DNA from: Saccharospirillum sp043196875
Lineage (GTDB): Bacteria; Pseudomonadota; Gammaproteobacteria; Pseudomonadales; Natronospirillaceae
DNA: 64,000 nt
Reading direction: 5' to 3'
NCBI RefSeq assembly: GCF_043196875.1
Contig: NZ_JBEBMX010000001.1
Location: 1,054,001 to 1,118,000 of the forward strand
The translations under genes and the position numbers were made by a program. Below the pieces are notes generated by a model. It was given only the letters and a program-made list of their open reading frames with translations, did no database searches and was not told the DNA's origin. Positions 18,137 through 26,899 of the stretch are shown in pieces (the first letter of the stretch is position 1; every line of letters starts with the position of its first letter).

Positions 18137-18994
18137 CGCCGGCATCAGGCGTGCCAGCGCCCGGCGCAGTTCCTGGCCGCTGCTCTGGTGATAAACCTGC
18201 TTGCGGCAAATCAGATAAGCCGGGCGACTGAGCCCGGCTTGACCCAGATCGATGCAGGCGCTGTCGTCGGCTAACAGTCGGGCAATACCGCGCGGCGCCA
18301 GTGCATGACCCCAGCCCGACAACGCTAATCGCGTCGCCGCCAGCGACGATTCCACCGGCCATTTCGGTTCCAGTCCCAGCGCCCGGGCGCGTCCTTCGAT
18401 ACCGCGCCAGGTGTGCGATTTCTCTTCGATGCAGATGATCGGCAAGGCGTTGCTGCTGGCCCGCTCTGCTTCCAGCGCCGCCCGGTCGCCATTTCTGGCG
18501 ACCAGCACCAGCGGTTCATCGAGCAATTGTTCCACCATCAGACCCGTGTGGTTGGGCAACTCGCCAGCGCAGAGCCCAAAGGGATAAGTACCGGCCAGTA
18601 CCCGGTCGACGATGGTCGGTGAGCGGTGGGTATGGACGATCAGATCGGCTTGCGGCAGGGCATCGCGCAGTTGCACCAGCAAGGGCGCACCCCAGGAGCT
18701 GAGGATGGCTTCAGACACGGCGATGGCAATTTGCTCACGCGCGCCCGACTGCCGCTGGTTGAGTACGGTTTTCAGATCGGCCATCAGTGGCGCGACTTCG
18801 GCCACCAGGGCTTCACCTTCGGCGGTCAAGACAGCGCGTCGCCCCTGGCGCCGAACCAGCACTTTGCCCAGCTGTTGTTCCAGTTGACCGATGCGTTTGC
18901 TGACGGCCGACTGACTGATGCGCAACGACAAGGCCGCTGCACTCATAGTGCCGTGGTGAACCAGCGCCAGCAGCGCTTCCAATTGACTGAACAT
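18125..18994 (-). CDS. LysR-family transcriptional regulator
   Basis: A protein of 289 residues. The winged helix-turn-helix is plain (residues about 1-60: MFSQLEALLALVHHGTMSAAALSLRISQSAVSKRIGQLEQQLG), and a periplasmic-binding-like effector domain follows. It overlaps the LysE-type exporter at its 3' end and is divergent from the TSUP permease (132 bases between starts), so it probably regulates one or both. The effector is unknown. Confidence 0.85.
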   Translation of the reverse strand: MFSQLEALLALVHHGTMSAAALSLRISQSAVSKRIGQLEQQLGKVLVRRQGRRAVLTAEGEALVAEVAPLMADLKTVLNQRQSGAREQIAIAVSEAILSSWGAPLLVQLRDALPQADLIVHTHRSPTIVDRVLAGTYPFGLCAGELPNHTGLMVEQLLDEPLVLVARNGDRAALEAERASSNALPIICIEEKSHTWRGIEGRARALGLEPKWPVESSLAATRLALSGWGHALAPRGIARLLADDSACIDLGQAGLSRPAYLICRKQVYHQSSGQELRRALARLMPALGA

Positions 18995-19126
18995 AGTATT
19001 CCTAAATGGAAACTGATAATGGCCAATTATTCGCTATTTTCAGGGATCTGCCCAGTCGATACTGTGTCTCCGCCATCGGTCCTGGCCAGGCTGAGTGGCG
19101 TCGCTAATAAGACAGAGGATCAGGCT

Positions 19127-19858
19127 ATGTGGTTTGGCATTGTTGCGGTGATGGCCGCGACCAGTTTTTTGTCCGGTATTTTAGGCATGGGCGGCGGCAT
19201 CATTTTGATGGGTGTGCTGGTGTTGCTGCTGCCCCTGGCCAGCGCCATGGTGTTGCACGCCTTAACGCAGATTGCCGCCAACGGCAGTCGCGCCTGGCTG
19301 CATCGGCGTCATATTCACTGGGGCGTTTTGCGCTGGTATCTGCTCGGCGGTCTGGTGGTACTGGGGCTGTTTTTCTTTCTCTGGTTTGAAGTGCCCAAGT
19401 CGTGGTTCTTTATCGGCCTGGGGCTGATGGCGCTACTCGGTAATGTGCTGCCCAAGTCGTGGCAACTCGACGTGACCCGGCCTATACAGTCGGTGGTCTG
19501 TGGCGCTTTGGTCACTGGCGGGCAATTGTTTGTTGGGGTGGCGGGCAGTCTGCTGGATTTGTTTTTTGTGCACGCCAAGCTCAATCGCTATCAGGTGGTT
19601 GCCACCAAGGCGATTACCCAGACCAGCGGTCATCTGATGAAGCTGACTTTTTATGGCACGCTGGTGTTCGCCCAGCCGCAGTCGTTGGGCATTCCGGTCT
19701 GGGTTTATGTGGCAGTGATTCCCGCGGCCTTTATGGGCACTCGTTTGGGCGCGGAAGTGCTGCATCGTCTCGATGATCAGCAGTTCCGGCGCTATACCCG
19801 TTGGGTGTTGAATGTGGTCGGCGTGGTCTACATCAGCCGCGGCCTGTTGATGCTTTGA
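19127..19858 (+). CDS. TSUP (TauE/SafE) family sulfite/sulfonate permease
   Basis: A protein of 243 residues with about seven to eight membrane segments, starting at ATG 19127 with AGGATCAGG upstream. The GILGMGGGIILMGVLVLLLP block near residues 18-37 is the TSUP glycine-rich signature; a second, related half begins near residue 125 (VCGALVTGGQLFVGVAGSLLDLFFV). Family members export sulfite, sulfonates or other organic anions. The divergent LysR gene is the likely regulator. Confidence 0.8.
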   Translation: MWFGIVAVMAATSFLSGILGMGGGIILMGVLVLLLPLASAMVLHALTQIAANGSRAWLHRRHIHWGVLRWYLLGGLVVLGLFFFLWFEVPKSWFFIGLGLMALLGNVLPKSWQLDVTRPIQSVVCGALVTGGQLFVGVAGSLLDLFFVHAKLNRYQVVATKAITQTSGHLMKLTFYGTLVFAQPQSLGIPVWVYVAVIPAAFMGTRLGAEVLHRLDDQQFRRYTRWVLNVVGVVYISRGLLML

Positions 19859-19882
19859 TTCATAACGGCCGCAGTCGGGGAC

Positions 19883-21205
19883 TCAGATGGGCCGCAGTCG
19901 GAAACCGATCAGACCCCAGAGCAGACCAACCAGACCGGCCGCCAACGCATAGAGGTCGGTCCAGCGCAGATAGAATTTGTCGGTCAGGCTGACCCGGGTT
20001 TCCGGTACGCCGATGCGCGCCGGCAGCACGCGGACAATCCAACCGTATTGCTCAGCGTCGATCAGCACGCGGTTCCAGGTTAAGGCGTCGCTTTGCCGCA
20101 CATCGGCTAACAGCAACAGCGTGCCGGCCCGCACTTCGCGCAGCGGCTCGGCACTTTCGTTGGGTTCGCTGTAAATCCAGGCACGCGGCGCCTGGACCTC
20201 GACAAACAGATGGTCGGATTCATAGAGCGGCTGCTGCCAGTGATGCGGCGGCGTCCAGACTGTCGGCCAGAAGGCGATGGCCAGCTGCGCCACGATCAAA
20301 GCCAGGCTGAAACTGAAGCTGCCGCGCAAAGCGCGCAGCATGCCGACCGGCCGACGCTGCAAGCGCACCAGGGTCATCACCAATGCCAGCACCGCCAGTG
20401 CCAGCGCAGCGACAACCCAGGGGTGCGTCAGAATTTGTTGTGGATTGAGCACCAGGGTGGCGACCCGGTCCCAATCGAGCAGCAGGTAACGACCCAGATC
20501 GAAAAACAGCCAGCCCAGCCCGGCTAGCGTGCCCAGGGCGTAGAGCAGCAGTCGGCCTTTGTCGCGCGGCGTCATCCATTGGTCCGGATCGATATTGCCG
20601 GCCAGGTTTTCCTCCAATTGCGTCCAGCCGACCTGATACAAGGTCATGGCGCGTTTTTGCCCGCGTGGTGTGATGCGCTCGCCGCGTTCGATGGCGTAAC
20701 GCTGTTGAGCGCCCTTGCCGAGCTGCTTCAAGGTGGTACCGGAAATCAGAATTTGGTCGCCTTCGGCGCAGGATTCCACGCGCGCCGCCGTGTTGACCGC
20801 ATTGCCGTAAACGTCGCCCTTTTCCACCAGCGCTTCGCCGGCGTGCAAACCGATGCGAACTTTCAGGTGGAAGTCGGAATTGCGCGTGCGTTCGGCCGCC
20901 AGTGCCTGTTGAATGCCAATGGCAGCGCGAACGCCATCGCTGGGTTTGCGGAAGGTGGCCATGACCGAATCGCCGATGGTTTTAATCACCTTACCGCCGT
21001 AGCGTTTGACCACCGGAAACACCAGGCGGTTGTGCAGATCGACCGCCAGACGGCCGCGCACATCGCCCTGGTTATCCCAGTAGCGGGTGGAATCTTCGAC
21101 ATCGGTAAAGAGGATAGTGGTGTGGCGGCGGGCGCGGCGAATGGTGCCGGCGACCTGTTTTTCCAAGCGATGGCGCAGGAGTTTCCGTGACTGAATCCCT
21201 GTCAT
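19883..21205 (-). CDS. Class III adenylate cyclase with C-terminal membrane and SH3-like domain
   Basis: A protein of 440 residues. The N-terminal cyclase domain (about 28-195) holds TTILFTDVEDST with the metal-binding Asp, GGKVIKTIGDSVMATF with the second metal Asp and an adenine-type Lys, and DVYGNAVNTAARVE with the transition-state Asn and Arg. This predicts a working cyclase, most likely for cAMP. After it come about four membrane segments (about 225-330), an SH3-like stretch beginning FVEVQAPRAWIYSEPNE, and a final membrane segment. The order cyclase first, membrane and putative periplasmic part last is the reverse of many receptors. Monocistronic. Confidence 0.8.
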   Translation of the reverse strand: MTGIQSRKLLRHRLEKQVAGTIRRARRHTTILFTDVEDSTRYWDNQGDVRGRLAVDLHNRLVFPVVKRYGGKVIKTIGDSVMATFRKPSDGVRAAIGIQQALAAERTRNSDFHLKVRIGLHAGEALVEKGDVYGNAVNTAARVESCAEGDQILISGTTLKQLGKGAQQRYAIERGERITPRGQKRAMTLYQVGWTQLEENLAGNIDPDQWMTPRDKGRLLLYALGTLAGLGWLFFDLGRYLLLDWDRVATLVLNPQQILTHPWVVAALALAVLALVMTLVRLQRRPVGMLRALRGSFSFSLALIVAQLAIAFWPTVWTPPHHWQQPLYESDHLFVEVQAPRAWIYSEPNESAEPLREVRAGTLLLLADVRQSDALTWNRVLIDAEQYGWIVRVLPARIGVPETRVSLTDKFYLRWTDLYALAAGLVGLLWGLIGFRLRPI

Positions 21206-21239
21206 GGTGAAACCTTTCTCGAACAGTGTTGGCGACCGC

Positions 21240-22007
21240 TTACTCTACTCCGCCGTGGTTTTGCTGAACAGCGATAGAGTCACCTTCGGCCATGACTCGA
21301 TCGTACGCCTCGTGCAGTCGTCGCAGCTTATCGGCATCGGTATCGGGGTTCATCGCCAGGTACATATCGACGCTGCGGATAATCAGCGCCGGCTCGATAT
21401 TCGGGTAGCCGGCGTCCTGCGCCAGTTGGTAAGCGCTGGCATCGGAGGCGATCCAGACGTCGATCTGATCCTGCGCCAGGCGCTGGGGGTTGAGTGAATC
21501 ATTGGGCAGGGTGGAGACGCTGAAACCCTGTTCCTGCAGAAAGAGCGTGGCAGCGTCATCCTGATAACCGCCGATGCGCAGCCCGGCCAGATCATCAATG
21601 CTGTCGATGTTCAGATCCTTGCCCGCGTACTTGAACAGCACCCAGCTGTATTGGGCGATAGGGCCGACCCAGTCAAAGAGTTCTTCGCGTGATTCGGTGC
21701 GGGCTGTGGAGAACAGGCCGTAGTTGGGTCGTTCCAGCGTGCGTTCGTAACCCACCCGCCAGGTGCGCAGCCGCAGCCGATAGCTGAGCCCGGATTCTGC
21801 CAGGATGGCCTTGACCAGTTCGGTCGAGGAGCCGCCGATGTCATCGCGCCAATGCTCAAAATCCCGACCGTTCAGGGAGTAGTTATAGCGGCCGTAATTT
21901 TCGGTATAGAGGTAGATGTCGGTGCCGGTTTCGGCATGGCTGATGAGCGGGATCAGCACCAGCATCGACAGCAGTGTCGACAACAACAAAGCACGCAAAG
22001 GGGTCAT
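21240..22007 (-). CDS. Periplasmic amino-acid-type solute-binding protein (SBP_bac_3), orphan
   Basis: A protein of 255 residues with a signal peptide (cleaved near ISHAE-TG). The family 3 binding fold is seen in FEHWRDDIGGSSTELVKAILAESGLSYRLRLRTW and in the closing-lobe stretch LAGLRIGGYQDDAATLFLQEQG. No permease or ATPase gene adjoins it in the same direction; the next unit (aapP) lies 106 bases away at its own 3' end. It may feed another transporter or act as a sensor input. Confidence 0.75.
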   Translation of the reverse strand: MTPLRALLLSTLLSMLVLIPLISHAETGTDIYLYTENYGRYNYSLNGRDFEHWRDDIGGSSTELVKAILAESGLSYRLRLRTWRVGYERTLERPNYGLFSTARTESREELFDWVGPIAQYSWVLFKYAGKDLNIDSIDDLAGLRIGGYQDDAATLFLQEQGFSVSTLPNDSLNPQRLAQDQIDVWIASDASAYQLAQDAGYPNIEPALIIRSVDMYLAMNPDTDADKLRRLHEAYDRVMAEGDSIAVQQNHGGVE

Positions 22008-22082
22008 GGACGTTCGCCTGTTTGTACGACTTGCTCAAACTATAGCGAACCTTGAGGTGAAGGTCCCGGCTGGCAGGAATCT

Positions 22083-22105
22083 GGGGGAGACAGAACGCCT
22101 CCCCC
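22083..22105 (-). terminator. Possible terminator hairpin after aapP
   Basis: GGGGGAG and CTCCCCC form a perfect 7-pair stem around a 9-base loop, 9 bases after the aapP stop. No clear U-tract follows on the minus strand, so the role is tentative. Confidence 0.4.
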
Positions 22106-22113
22106 GGCTGGCA

Positions 22114-22878
22114 TCAGTGTCCCAGAATCTGGCTGAGGAACAGCTTGGTACGATCGTTCTGCGGATTATTGAAGAACTCGTGTGGCTCGTTCTGTTCAAT
22201 AATCTGACCGGCGTCCATAAAGATCACCCGGTCGGCCACTTCTTTGGCGAAGCCCATTTCGTGCGTGACGCACAGCATGGTCATGCCTTCTTTGGCCAGC
22301 TCGATCATGACATCGAGTACTTCTTTGATCATTTCCGGGTCGAGCGCCGAGGTCGGCTCATCGAACAGCATGACCTTGGGGTTCATGCACAGCGAGCGGG
22401 CGATGGCCACACGCTGTTGCTGACCACCGGACAGCTGACCCGGATATTTATGCGCCTGTTCGGCAATTTTGACCCGCTCCAGATATTTCATCGCGGTCTC
22501 TTCGGCTTCCGCTTTGGGCCGCTTCAAGACAAACATCGGTGCCAGCGTCAGGTTTTCCAGCACCGTCAGGTGCGGGAACAGATTGAAGTGCTGGAACACC
22601 ATGCCGACATCCTTGCGGATGACTTCGATGTTCTTAACGTTGTCGGTCAGCTCGATGCCGTTGACGATGACATCACCCTGCTGGTGTTCTTCGAGCCGGT
22701 TAAAGCAGCGAATCATGGTCGATTTGCCAGAGCCGGATGGGCCACAGATAACGATCCGCTCGCCCTGTTTGACGTCCAGATTGATGTCGCGCAGTACGTG
22801 AAATTCGCCGTACCACTTGTTCATGTTGTTGACCTGAATCACCGATTCGCGATCGGCCAGTTGGCGTTGTTCAGTCAT
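22114..22878 (-). CDS. aapP: General L-amino acid ABC transporter ATP-binding protein
   Basis: A protein of 254 residues with AGGAGAG before the ATG. Walker A GPSGSGKST, Q-loop GMVFQHFNLFPHL, signature LSGGQQQR, Walker B VMLFDEPTSALD and His in CVTHEMGFA are intact; the sequence VIQVNNMNKWYGEFHVLRDINLDVKQGERIVICGPSG is typical of polar amino-acid importers of the AapP/BztD group. Last gene of aapJQMP, 12 bases after aapM. Confidence 0.93.
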   Translation of the reverse strand: MTEQRQLADRESVIQVNNMNKWYGEFHVLRDINLDVKQGERIVICGPSGSGKSTMIRCFNRLEEHQQGDVIVNGIELTDNVKNIEVIRKDVGMVFQHFNLFPHLTVLENLTLAPMFVLKRPKAEAEETAMKYLERVKIAEQAHKYPGQLSGGQQQRVAIARSLCMNPKVMLFDEPTSALDPEMIKEVLDVMIELAKEGMTMLCVTHEMGFAKEVADRVIFMDAGQIIEQNEPHEFFNNPQNDRTKLFLSQILGH

Positions 22879-22890
22879 GGTCGAACTCTC

Positions 22891-23985
22891 CTAGTGAGAC
22901 ATGCCTTTATGCATTTCGCGATCGAGATAGAGGGCGTAACGCGACATAAAGAAACAGAAGCAGAAATAAATCAGCGCGATGAATACATAACCTTCAATGT
23001 ACTGCTGTCGCCAGGCCGGGTCGTTGATGGCTGCCTTGGTTGCCGCCAGCAAATCGAACAGACCGATGATGGTCACCAAAGAGGTGTCCTTGAACAGCGA
23101 GATGAAGGTACTCATCGTCGGTGGAATCACCAGACGCAGTGACTGCGGCAGAACAATCTTGCTCATTTTCTGCCAGTAAGTCAGACCCAGTGCATCGGCC
23201 GCTTCGTACTGGCCGGATGGAATCGCTTGCATGCCGCCGCGGAACACTTCTGCCAGATAGGCCGCCTGGAAGAAGATGATGCCCACCTGAGCGCGCAGCA
23301 TTTTGTCGATAGACACGCCATCGGGCAGGAACAGCGGGAACATTAAGGACGCCATAAACAGTACCGAAATCAGCGGTACGCCACGGAAGATCTCAATAAA
23401 GACCACGCAGATGACGCGCACGAACGGCATTTCTGAACGCCGACCCAGCGCCAGAATCAACGCCAGCGGTGCCGCGAAAGCGATACCGACCACGGCCAGA
23501 ATCAGCGTCAGTGTCAGACCGCCCCAGTTGTTGCTGGAGACGCGTTCCAGGCCCAGTACACCACCGCCGAGGATGATGTACATGACGAAGAAACCGACGA
23601 TCCAGGCAACTGCCAGCCAGGGGCTCCAGAAGCGGCGGTTCATGCTCACCAGAATGCCGCCGACCAACATGAAGATGGCAATCAACGGACGCCACTGTTC
23701 TTCGGCCGGATAGGTGCCGAACATCAGGAAGCGATAGTTGTCGTGCACGAACGCCCAGCAGGCGCCGCTGACATCGCCGCAGAATTCCTTGTTGGCACTG
23801 AAGCTGGCGTTAACCAGGGCCCAGCCAACCGCAGCGCTAAGGATTTCCCAAAGCACGTAAATGCACAGCAGGCTGATAATGGTGTTGGTGGGCGAAGAAA
23901 ACAGATTGCTCTTCAACCAGCGCGTGCTGCGACGCAGGGTGTTGCCACCGGTCGGACGCGCCTGACTTGGAATCATGGTTGCCAT
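22891..23985 (-). CDS. aapM: General L-amino acid ABC transporter permease AapM
   Basis: A protein of 364 residues with about eight membrane segments and a long N-terminal extension carrying a periplasmic loop (KEFCGDVSGACWAFVHDNYRFLMFGTYP), which is specific to AapM/BztC. The EAA loop is GGMQAIPSGQYEAADALGLTYWQKMSKIVLP near residue 255. With AapQ it forms the inner-membrane channel. Starts 1 base after the aapQ stop, so the two are translationally coupled. Confidence 0.93.
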   Translation of the reverse strand: MATMIPSQARPTGGNTLRRSTRWLKSNLFSSPTNTIISLLCIYVLWEILSAAVGWALVNASFSANKEFCGDVSGACWAFVHDNYRFLMFGTYPAEEQWRPLIAIFMLVGGILVSMNRRFWSPWLAVAWIVGFFVMYIILGGGVLGLERVSSNNWGGLTLTLILAVVGIAFAAPLALILALGRRSEMPFVRVICVVFIEIFRGVPLISVLFMASLMFPLFLPDGVSIDKMLRAQVGIIFFQAAYLAEVFRGGMQAIPSGQYEAADALGLTYWQKMSKIVLPQSLRLVIPPTMSTFISLFKDTSLVTIIGLFDLLAATKAAINDPAWRQQYIEGYVFIALIYFCFCFFMSRYALYLDREMHKGMSH

Positions 23986-23986
23986 C

Positions 23987-25174
23987 TTAACGCTCCACCA
24001 GCGCCATGCGCTTGTTGTACCAGTTCATAAAGAGGGAAATCAGCAGGCTGATACCCAGATAAACCGTCATGAAGATCGCCACACCTTCCACCGCCTGACC
24101 GGTCTGGTTCATGGTGGTGTTGGAGATCGAGACCAGTTCGGGATAACCGATGGCCACCGCCAGCGAGGAGTTCTTGGTCAGGTTCAGATATTGGTTGGTC
24201 AGCGGCGGAATGATGACGCGCAAGGCCTGGGGCAGCACGATCAGACGCATGGTCCAGCTGGATTTCAAACCCAGGGAGGTGGAGGCTTCGCTTTGGCCTT
24301 TGGGCACTGACTGAATACCGGAACGCACCACCTCGGCGATGTAGGTGGCGGTGTAGACCGTCAGCCCGAGCAAGAGGGTGAAAAATTCCGGCGACATATT
24401 CAGGCCGCCCTTGAAGTTAAAACCCTGCAGTGACGGCACGTTCATCTCAAGCGGCGCACCGAACAGCAGCCAGGCCAGAATCGGTAAACCGACGATGATG
24501 CCCAGGCCGACACTCAGGTGTGGGAACACCTGGCCGGTGGCTTCGAGCCGTTTGAAACTCCACTTACGCAGTACAAAGGCGCCGATGATGCCGACAATGA
24601 AAGCAATAAAGACCCAGAACCAGGCCGGGTTATCCGCCGGAATGGGCAGATAGAGGCCACGGTTGGTCAGAAAAGTGCCCGGCAGCGGATTCAACGCCTG
24701 ACGCACACCCGGTAAGCCGTTGGTGATGATGGCGTACCAGAAAAACAGTTGCAGCAATAAGGGGACGTTACGGAAAACGTCGATATAGGTCTTGCCCATA
24801 AAGCGCACCAGCCAGTTTTTTGAAACCAGGCCAATGCCGATCAGGGTGCCGATAATGGAGGCCAGAATAATACCGGTCAGTGACACCTTGATGGTGTTGA
24901 GAATGCCGACCAGCAAAGCGCGGCCGTAATTGCTTTCCGGACTGTAGGCAATAACGCTTTCGCTGATGCCGAAGGAGGCTTCGCGATCGAGAAAGCCAAA
25001 GCCGGTGGCGATGTTTTGTTCATCCAGGTTGGTCTGGACGTTACTGACCAGATACCAGCCGAGAAAGAAGACGCCGCCGAAGACAAGCACCTGATAGATA
25101 ATGGAGCGTACGGTCTTGTCGTACAGAAGAGCCATCAGGGATCGGGAGGCGTCGCTTGGGTGTTTGGGATCCAT
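23987..25174 (-). CDS. aapQ: General L-amino acid ABC transporter permease AapQ
   Basis: A protein of 395 residues with about eight membrane segments. The N-terminal block SIIYQVLVFGGVFFLGWYLVSNVQTNLDEQNIATGFGFLDREA and the EAA loop SGIQSVPKGQSEASTSLGLKSSWTMRLIVLP near residue 305 are typical of AapQ/BztB. GGAGACC precedes the ATG. A hairpin sits in the 135-base gap behind aapJ and should lower its expression relative to the binding protein. Confidence 0.93.
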   Translation of the reverse strand: MDPKHPSDASRSLMALLYDKTVRSIIYQVLVFGGVFFLGWYLVSNVQTNLDEQNIATGFGFLDREASFGISESVIAYSPESNYGRALLVGILNTIKVSLTGIILASIIGTLIGIGLVSKNWLVRFMGKTYIDVFRNVPLLLQLFFWYAIITNGLPGVRQALNPLPGTFLTNRGLYLPIPADNPAWFWVFIAFIVGIIGAFVLRKWSFKRLEATGQVFPHLSVGLGIIVGLPILAWLLFGAPLEMNVPSLQGFNFKGGLNMSPEFFTLLLGLTVYTATYIAEVVRSGIQSVPKGQSEASTSLGLKSSWTMRLIVLPQALRVIIPPLTNQYLNLTKNSSLAVAIGYPELVSISNTTMNQTGQAVEGVAIFMTVYLGISLLISLFMNWYNKRMALVER

Positions 25175-25247
25175 AACCCGAGGTCTCCAATGAAGTGCCC
25201 GAGGTTTCCAAAAAAATTGGAAATACCGTGATTAACAGAGCGTATAA

Positions 25248-25295
25248 AGCGGGCCCGGTTGGGCCCGCTCAGGAAAAGTCACCCTTGGGAGTGAC
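25248..25295 (-). terminator. Hairpins in the aapJ-aapQ gap (attenuating read-through)
   Basis: A 9-pair stem AGCGGGCCC / GGGCCCGCT with a 4-base loop (25248-25269), followed on the minus strand by TTTATACG. A second small stem GTCAC/GTGAC lies at 25278-25295. Partial terminators at this place are common in ABC operons, giving excess binding protein over permease. Confidence 0.6.
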
Positions 25296-25309
25296 TCAGG
25301 TTCACTGAC

Positions 25310-26329
25310 TTAGCGAACCGGGTAGGCGTACATCAGGCCGCCGTCTTTCCACAGGGCGTTCAGACCACGGTCCAGACCCAGTTTCTCAGTGATGTTGCGG
25401 TCATAAGCTTCGCCGTAGTTACCGACTTGCTTAACGATGTTGTAAGCCCAGTCTTCTTCCAGACCCAGAGCTTCACCCATACCCGGAGTGACGCCCAGGA
25501 AACGCTGGATGCCCGGGTTGGTGCTGTCGAGCATGTCATCAACGTTTTCAGACGTGATGCCGTACTCTTCCGCTTCGATCATAGCGATCAAAGACCACTT
25601 AACAATGTCCAGCCACTCGTCATCACCGTGACGAACAACCGGGCCCAGCGGCTCTTTGGAGATCACTTCAGGCAGTACCACGTAGTCGTCCGGGTTTTCA
25701 GCGGAAACCATGCGGGCAGACGCCAGACCACCACGGTCAGTGGTGTAAACGTCGCAACGGCCAGAGAAGAAGGCAGCGGTTACTTCAGTGGTGTTTTCGA
25801 TAACCACCGGTTCGAATTCCATGCCGTTGGCGCGGAAGTAGTCAGCCAGGTTCAGCTCGGTAGTGGTACCCGGTTCAACACAGACAGCAGCGCCGTCCAG
25901 TTGAGTCGCGCTGGTCACACCCAGGTCTTTACGAACCAGGAAGCCTTGACCGTCGTAGTAGTTCACACCGGCAAAGTTCAGACCCAGGCTGGTGTCACGA
26001 GTCAGTGTCCAGGTGGTTACACGAGACAGCACGTCGATTTCACCAGACTGCAGCGCGGTGAAACGCTGAGCAGCGGTCAGAGGGGTGTATTGAACGGCTT
26101 CGGAATCACCGAACATGGCAGCCGCAACAGCGCGGCAAACGTCCACGTCCAGACCTTCCCAGGAACCGCTAGCGCTGGAAGCGAAGCCCGGCAGGGAGGT
26201 GTTAACGCCACACTGGACGTAACCTTGATCCATAACGGCGTCGACGGTATCGCCGGCTTGAACGCCGCCAGCCACCATAGACAGGGACAGAGCGGCAGCA
26301 GCCGTCGTGCTGGTCAGTTTCTTAAGCAT
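25310..26329 (-). CDS. aapJ: General L-amino acid periplasmic binding protein AapJ
   Basis: A protein of 339 residues with a signal peptide (cleaved near GGVQAGD). Family blocks: DQGYVQCGVNTSLPGFASSASGSWEGLDVDVCRAVAAAMFG, TPLTAAQRFTALQSGEIDVLSRVTTWTLTRD, CVEPGTTTELNLADYFR and the C-terminal GEAYDRNITEKLGLDRGLNALWKDGGLMYAYPVR. It binds a broad range of L-amino acids and delivers them to AapQM. GGAGAG precedes the ATG. A clear paralogue lies at 58309. The 290-base leader carries a sigma54 promoter and other sites described separately. Confidence 0.95.
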   Translation of the reverse strand: MLKKLTSTTAAAALSLSMVAGGVQAGDTVDAVMDQGYVQCGVNTSLPGFASSASGSWEGLDVDVCRAVAAAMFGDSEAVQYTPLTAAQRFTALQSGEIDVLSRVTTWTLTRDTSLGLNFAGVNYYDGQGFLVRKDLGVTSATQLDGAAVCVEPGTTTELNLADYFRANGMEFEPVVIENTTEVTAAFFSGRCDVYTTDRGGLASARMVSAENPDDYVVLPEVISKEPLGPVVRHGDDEWLDIVKWSLIAMIEAEEYGITSENVDDMLDSTNPGIQRFLGVTPGMGEALGLEEDWAYNIVKQVGNYGEAYDRNITEKLGLDRGLNALWKDGGLMYAYPVR

Positions 26330-26353
26330 CTTACTCTCCGTTTCACATTGCTT

Positions 26354-26361
26354 TTTTTATT
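26354..26361 (-). promoter_or_regulatory. Candidate Hfq/Crc (AANAANAA) motif in the aapJ leader
   Basis: On the minus strand AATAAAAA fits AANAANAA, the Hfq/Crc target motif known from Pseudomonas, and lies about 25 bases before the aapJ ATG. A Crc-like protein is encoded at 43172. Short A-rich motifs arise easily by chance. Confidence 0.35.
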
Positions 26362-26629
26362 GCCGAAAGATGAAAGCGTCTTCCTTCGGCCCTACAACCT
26401 CGACTGCTTTTGGCAGGCGGGTTATTCACGATGCCGGACGGTCATCACAGCCCGACGATCCGAATTCCGGTCGTCCAGTCACCGCCAGGTGAGGACGCCT
26501 TGAATCTTCGTCATGACAGCAGACACGCAGGGTCTGGTGGGCTTACACAAAGCGGGGCATCGAGTATCGGGCAAACCGGCATTGTTATTCTCGTTATCAG
26601 ATCGTTCTTTTTATCGCCCGGTTCCATAG

Positions 26630-26646
26630 AGCAAGGACAGGGCCAA
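26630..26646 (-). promoter_or_regulatory. Sigma54 (-24/-12) promoter of aapJQMP
   Basis: On the minus strand TTGGCCCTGTCCTTGCT has GG, ten bases and GC, and matches 11 of 13 informative positions of YTGGCACG-N4-TTGCW by my count. Transcription would start near 26619, giving a leader of about 290 bases. The gene just upstream codes for a sigma54-type activator. Confidence 0.7.
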
Positions 26647-26664
26647 CTTGTATCGATACAAGTT
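26645..26664. promoter_or_regulatory. 20-base perfect palindrome at the aap promoter
   Basis: AACTTGTATCGATACAAGTT is its own reverse complement. It touches the -24 element by two bases, so a protein bound there would hinder sigma54 polymerase. The TTGTAT...ATACAA halves resemble GntR-family operators, but the cognate protein is not in the window. Confidence 0.6.
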
Positions 26665-26788
26665 AAGTTATTGTTTTTATTGTAGAAATAAGCGATTTGC
26701 GGCGTAAAGACAAGGTCAAGGGACTATAACGAATGGAATAAAGTGGTGCAGCGGGTTCAACAAAGCCTTTGCACCGTCATGAGTCATA

Positions 26789-26803
26789 GCACTAAATGGG
26801 TGC
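26789..26803. promoter_or_regulatory. NtrC-type enhancer dyad, proximal
   Basis: GCACTAAATGGGTGC is a full GCAC-N7-GTGC dyad, centred about 177 bases before the predicted aapJ start. Confidence 0.55.
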
Positions 26804-26883
26804 GTTTTGATGGGCGATAAAAGTGCGCCTGTGGAAACTTTGAACAATGCTCAATCGCCCTCCATGGGTGGCATAGAGCAAAT

Positions 26884-26898
26884 GCACAGCCGTTGTGC
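26884..26898. promoter_or_regulatory. NtrC-type enhancer dyad, distal
   Basis: GCACAGCCGTTGTGC is a second full GCAC-N7-GTGC dyad, centred 95 bases (about nine helical turns) upstream of the proximal one. Confidence 0.55.
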
Positions 26899-26899
26899 G

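Noticed and set aside
21916..23142. Long open frame (408 codons) opposite aapP/aapM
   Set aside because: Spans two real genes on the other strand and shows no recognisable domain.
25427..26503. Open frame of 358 codons opposite aapJ
   Set aside because: Antisense shadow of a conserved gene with no domain or start signal.
26745..26775. GGTGCA-N19-TGCACC as a defined binding site for the response regulator
   Set aside because: Position suits an enhancer, but the wide centre and lack of other copies give no basis for naming a protein; kept only as part of the region note.
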